A stretch of DNA of 10,089 nt from Boseongicola sp. SB0675_bin_26 (GTDB taxonomy: Bacteria; Pseudomonadota; Alphaproteobacteria; Rhodobacterales; Rhodobacteraceae), in contig VYCX01000076.1 of NCBI GenBank assembly GCA_009843725.1, positions 1 to 10,089 of the forward strand. The letters run 5' to 3'. How positions within the stretch are numbered: the stretch's first letter is position 1; each line of letters starts with the position of its first letter. Position numbers and translations under genes: made by a program. The notes under the pieces are model-generated. The model searched no databases and was not told the origin of the DNA. It saw only the letters and a list, made by a program, of their open reading frames with translations. Of the stretch, positions 7,273 through 10,089 are shown piece by piece.

Positions 7273-7870
7273 GGCTTCAGGCAGCGCGGCAATTCGGCAG
7301 CGGGGGCATCGAGAGCAGGCGAACCGGAAGTCTTGCTCCATGCGGGACGAAAGCGGCGCAGGTCCGGCACAATTGCAGCGCAATGAGGGCTTCGCACGCA
7401 TTCGTGTCGGGTGAACGCGCTGTCGGGGCCAGCGCAATGAAGGCGTAGGTCCGCGCATCGTGGGTCGCAAAACGATGCCTACCGCAACTCAATCTGAAAG
7501 CGACTGTCGTCACGCTGAATCTCTGGTCTGATCTGCGCGAATTAACTGGACAGAATCATCCTCTCTCTTGCGTGGCGACGTGGTGACTTGCATGATCGCG
7601 CTCTTTAACGCTGTCGAAATCGCTTCGAAACAATGTTGCGAATTCGGCGGTGCATCGCGAAATGCCCGAGCAATCACCGTCAGAAGTCGGCTAGCCATCC
7701 GAATCCATTCAGACAAGCAATCAGCTGGGATGACAGTGACGATCTGCAGGTGACCTCAGTTTTGTGAATCGTTTGCACGAATCCCTTTCTCGGGACAACC
7801 GGGGTTTGCACCTTTTGGCGGTGAGGCTGTGCCCTCTGGATTCCATGGATCGTCGCTCGGCGCAGCGCAA
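7273..7870. other. Upstream region of the Kdo transferase, no firm gene
   Basis: No family is recognisable. On the - strand, 7698-7510 can encode 62 residues from an ATG (MASRLLTVIARAFRDAPPNS...), but it has no ribosome-binding site and weak codon bias. An 8-bp direct repeat GTTTGCAC occurs at 7771-7778 and 7804-7811, 33 bp apart, about three helical turns, and could be paired protein-binding sites. The kdtA promoter should lie here on the - strand, but I cannot pick it out with confidence. Confidence 0.4.
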
Positions 7871-8119
7871 CTAGAGCCGCGCAGGGACCGCTCTGGCCAC
7901 CTCGCTCACGTGCTGCGGATCAAGCGGGTCGACCTGGCAGACGTCGATCCAGGTCGAATCGCTCCAACGCTCCCTTCTCCGCGAATCGAGTACGGCTTGC
8001 CGAAAATTCAGATGGTACGTAACCGTTCCGCCAGGCTCTGGACTCTGAAAGTTCGGTGATGGCGTTGGTAGTAGAGGTTCAAGGAAATCCTGCTTTAGCG
8101 GGGTTTCTGATGCGCGTTC
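7871..8119 (-). pseudogene. Coding-like frame without a start codon
   Basis: An 82-codon open frame between stops, with no ATG, GTG or TTG near its upstream end. Its last ~45 residues look natural: TYHLNFRQAVLDSRRRE and then RWSDSTWIDVCQVDPLDP, ending VSEVARAVPARL. The front part overlaps the hairpin-rich repeat at 8083-8182, so the gene may have lost its beginning there. I do not recognise the family. Chance is possible in GC-rich DNA. Confidence 0.25.
7929..7957. repeat. Hairpin with perfect 9-bp arms
   Basis: TCGACCTGG (7929-7937) and CCAGGTCGA (7949-7957) flank an 11-base loop that contains the palindrome GACGTC. It lies inside the coding-like frame on the - strand. Confidence 0.45.
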
Positions 8120-8182
8120 CTACGAATTTCCACGGGTTCTCCGAACGCCGTGCTTTGGTAACCGTTCGTCCGAATGGTTACC
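8083..8182 (+). repeat. Two-hairpin palindromic repeat element next to the intron
   Basis: Hairpin one pairs AAATCCTGC (8085-8093) with GCGGGGTTT (8098-8106) around the loop TTTA, using two G-U pairs that only work in + strand RNA. Hairpin two is a 26-bp near-palindrome: GGTAACCGTTCG (8157-8168), TC, CGAATGGTTACC (8171-8182). Its single non-complementary position is also a G-U pair in + strand RNA. GTAACCGTTC also occurs at 8019-8028. The arrangement resembles a REP- or MITE-like unit; copy number cannot be judged from one window. Confidence 0.5.
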
Positions 8183-8190
8183 CCCGTTGG

Positions 8191-8265
8191 CCGGGTAGGA
8201 GGGGTCGTTGCCGAGCCCCTCCCCCCACAGACCCGAGCGTGCGCAACTGACGCACTCGGTTCCTC
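8191..8265 (-). ncRNA. Group II intron domains V and VI
   Basis: Domain V, read on the - strand, starts GGAACCGAG, goes through TGCG-loop-CGCA and returns via bulge CG to CTCGG (about 8263-8231), giving the usual ~34-nt hairpin with two-base bulge that forms the catalytic centre. Domain VI follows: GGAGGGG pairs with CCCCTCC (about 8223-8198), then TACCC carries the bulged branch-point adenosine. These lie just after the RT stop, as expected. Confidence 0.8.
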
Positions 8266-8280
8266 ACATGACAGGTTCGC

Positions 8281-9605
8281 TCACGACGACTGCCACGAGC
8301 GCACGATCTTGACCGATGGCAGGGGATATCGCTTGAGAATCTCGTTCATCCGGTCCCAGTCCAGGCTCCTGCGGCGGCTGCGGCGTGTGAGCCACTTCCG
8401 CCATGTGCGAGCGACCTGGTAGCGGAACCACCCCAGACGTTTGCCGTTGCCCGTCAGACCAAAGTATGCGTTGTGACCCCGGATCACCCGAACAAGGTAG
8501 TCATGCTGCTCCTTGGTCGGCAGGTGACGGTTGCTCTTGCACCAGTCATGCACCGATTGCAGCGCGCGGGCGAAGCGGCCATTCGCCGTGACTTGGCGAA
8601 CGACGTCCTTGCCTTTCATCGACCGCCCCCAGACGTGGGTGAAGCCGAGAAAGTCGAATGTCGTGGCCGATGCCATCCAGTGACGCCCGTAGGGACGCCT
8701 CCGGCGGAAGTCCACAAAGCGCGTCTTGGTCTCATGGAGCGTCAGCCCGTATCGACCGAGACGTTTGCCCAGCGCGTCAAGCAGCCGCTTGGCGCTTTGG
8801 CAGTCTTCGAGGGCGACGACAAAGTCGTCAGCGTATCGCACCAGCTGGCAGTTGCCGCGCAAGCGCGGCCTCGCCTCCTCCTCGAACCACTTGTCCAGCA
8901 CATGATGCAGGAAAATGTTGGAGAGAGTCGGTGAGATGACGCCCCGCCTTGGGGAGTGCCAGCAACCGGCCTGTGGACGATGCCCTCTTCGAGCACCCCC
9001 GCTTTCAGCCATTTGTCGATCATGCGCCTTACGACGCCGTCCTTAATCCGCAGGTCAAGGAATGACCGCAGGTGAGTGAGCGAGATCGAGTCGAAGTAGG
9101 CCTTCAAATCCGCATCGATCACCCACCTTTGCCGCTGCTCGATGATGCCCGAGCGAAGTGCCTTGAGGGCATCGTGAGCCGACCGTTCGGGCCGGAAGCC
9201 GTGCGAGCACGGAAGAAAGTCCGTCTCGTAGATCGGCTCCAGCAGCATCAGGATCGCCCGCTGCGCCACCTTGTCCTCGAACGTCGGAATGCCGAGAGGG
9301 CGATTCGTGCCGTCCGCCTTCGGGATGTAGTGGCGTCGCACCGGCGGCGCGAGATAGCGGCCCGACTTGATCCGGGACAGGAGGTCATCAAGATTGGCCT
9401 CAAGGTCCTTCTCGTAGTCGGCAGCCGTCACGCCGTCGATGCCCGTCGCTCCATCCTTGCGCGTGCGGCGATACGCTTCGCGCATCCACTCGCCGTCGAT
9501 GAGGTGGTGCAGGGACGTGAACACCCGGTGCGGATGCTCCTTCGCCTGTTCGGCTATCCACTGCTGTTTCGTGTACGTGTTCCTGGAACTCAGTGTTTCC
9601 TCCAT
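8281..9605 (-). pseudogene. ltrA: Group II intron reverse transcriptase/maturase, frameshifted
   Basis: Without the frameshift this would be an RT/maturase of about 441 residues that helps splice and mobilise the intron. Visible parts are the N-terminal RT-0/1 region (DGATGIDGVT at 51-60), YIPKADGTNRPLGIPT (93-108), catalytic WVIDADLKAYFDS (161-173), TPQGG (217-221), YADD near 257, and the basic X/maturase domain with WKWLTRRSRRRSL and RYPLPSVKIV. There is no C-terminal HNH endonuclease. The ATG at 9605 follows a GGTGGG-like site. The frame breaks right after TPQGG at 8941-8946, where C-C-C-C (G-G-G-G on the coding strand) is two bases too long or one too short; the next frame continues GVISPTLSN. 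The product would lack YADD, so it is probably inactive unless ribosomes slip or the change is a sequencing error. Confidence 0.9.
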
Positions 9606-10089
9606 CGTTTCCCACCAGTGGGTCTGTACAAGTGACGCTCCGCATTCCTCCGACGGGTCCCGATGGCCACGGTTCCCCGCCTTCAAAGGTACTATCAGGG
9701 CGCTACGACTTCCTGCCCCCGCATGTCCTTCGGCTCATTGTTTTCGCCAGCCGGCTCCGCAGGCGCCTTCCGGGTTCGTGTCCGCCATCGGCGCTCCCGC
9801 CGTCGTGCAGGCCAGACGACGGGCCGGGGTCAGGATTTTTTTCGCTCGCACTCCCCAATCCAGCTTTCCTGAACGCGGGCAGGAGCAGGATCTCCCAGGT
9901 TCCCTGGCGGTCCATCCCGTGACTCTGCGCCGATCCACGACCCCGGACGACCCGTTGCGCCTCGCCTGTAGCGGCGCTTCCGGTACTGCCCCCACAAGCT
10001 TAACAATGAAGGCGTCAACGGTTTAACGATTTCGAGGCTGCACGCCGCTTCGTCACCTGCTGTCTACGCTTCACGACGTGCGTTGCCGC
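9606..10089 (-). ncRNA. Group II intron 5' RNA region (domains I-III and start of IV)
   Basis: About 480 bases between the window edge and the RT start, GC-rich, with no conserved protein frame; overlapping short frames on both strands are typical of structured RNA. Its position and length fit the intron's ribozyme scaffold and exon-binding sites. I assign it by context and by the leading GCGGCAACG; the individual domains were not folded. Confidence 0.7.

Larger units (their letters stand above)
8186..10089 (-). mobile_element. Group II intron, incomplete at the right edge
   Basis: On the - strand the order is intron 5' RNA (high coordinates), reverse transcriptase/maturase gene, then domain V and domain VI. 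The 3' end lies near 8186-8190, about 10 bases beyond the bulged A (complement of 8196) of domain VI and ending in AAC. The 5' end is at or just beyond 10089: the last bases, read on the - strand, are GCGGCAACG, which would follow GT to give the GTGCG-type intron start. Length to the edge is about 1.9 kb, normal for a bacterial intron with an RT lacking an HNH domain. The RT frame is broken, so mobility would need RT supplied in trans. Confidence 0.85.

Noticed and set aside
7510..7698. 62-residue - strand ORF as a firm gene
   Set aside because: No ribosome-binding site, no recognisable family and weak codon bias; mentioned only as a possibility within the non-coding stretch.
8281..9605. Retron or diversity-generating RT
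   Set aside because: The RT is followed by group II domain V and VI hairpins and has a maturase-type basic C-terminus; there is no msr/msd or template/variable repeat pair.
9072..9635. 187-residue + strand frame opposite the reverse transcriptase
   Set aside because: A shadow of the RT gene, with no independent support.
1..10089. CRISPR array, tRNA or rRNA genes
   Set aside because: No regularly spaced repeat series and no tRNA or rRNA signature was seen on either strand.

Overview
The window reads as GC-rich proteobacterial chromosome, most likely alphaproteobacterial (possibly Rhodobacterales-like). This is inferred from base composition, codon use and gene types; no ribosomal or marker gene is present to confirm it. 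It looks like a cell-surface polysaccharide region that mobile elements have invaded and partly broken.

Layout. (1) Positions 41-2338 hold a compact IS66-type insertion sequence with recognisable imperfect terminal inverted repeats. It carries two overlapping genes on the + strand: a D12-class DNA adenine methyltransferase and a full-length IS66-type DDE transposase, which share the tetranucleotide junction TGATG. The usual IS66 accessory genes tnpA and tnpB are absent, and the methylase sits where they would be. (2) Directly against the right end lies a capsule-polysaccharide biosynthesis gene without its N-terminus (2337-3515, +). It converges on a NeuC-type UDP-N-acetylglucosamine 2-epimerase (3509-4654, -), and the two stop codons overlap. 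(3) From about 4655 to 5958 there is no convincing intact gene. The first part (4805-5040) is unusually rich in inverted repeats, including a branched cloverleaf-like set (4827-4952) and a perfect 9-bp-arm palindrome (4980-5000), followed by a probable frameshifted small ORF. (4) Positions 5959-7272 (-) encode a Kdo transferase (KdtA/WaaA). (5) Positions 7273-8185 are mostly non-coding, with short coding-like remnants and several hairpins. (6) From about 8186 to the right edge lies most of a group II intron on the - strand: domains VI and V, a reverse transcriptase/maturase gene broken by a frameshift inside the conserved QGG motif, and a long 5' RNA portion running to or past the right edge.

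How it fits together. NeuC makes ManNAc-type precursors for nonulosonic acids (sialic or legionaminic type), the capsule gene belongs to surface polysaccharide synthesis or export, and KdtA adds Kdo to lipid A. These suggest a surface-glycan locus. The IS66 element has removed or displaced the front of the capsule gene, and the group II intron has inserted beside a palindromic repeat. The most unusual features are the methylase-transposase pair within one insertion sequence and the dense inverted-repeat structure at 4805-5040.
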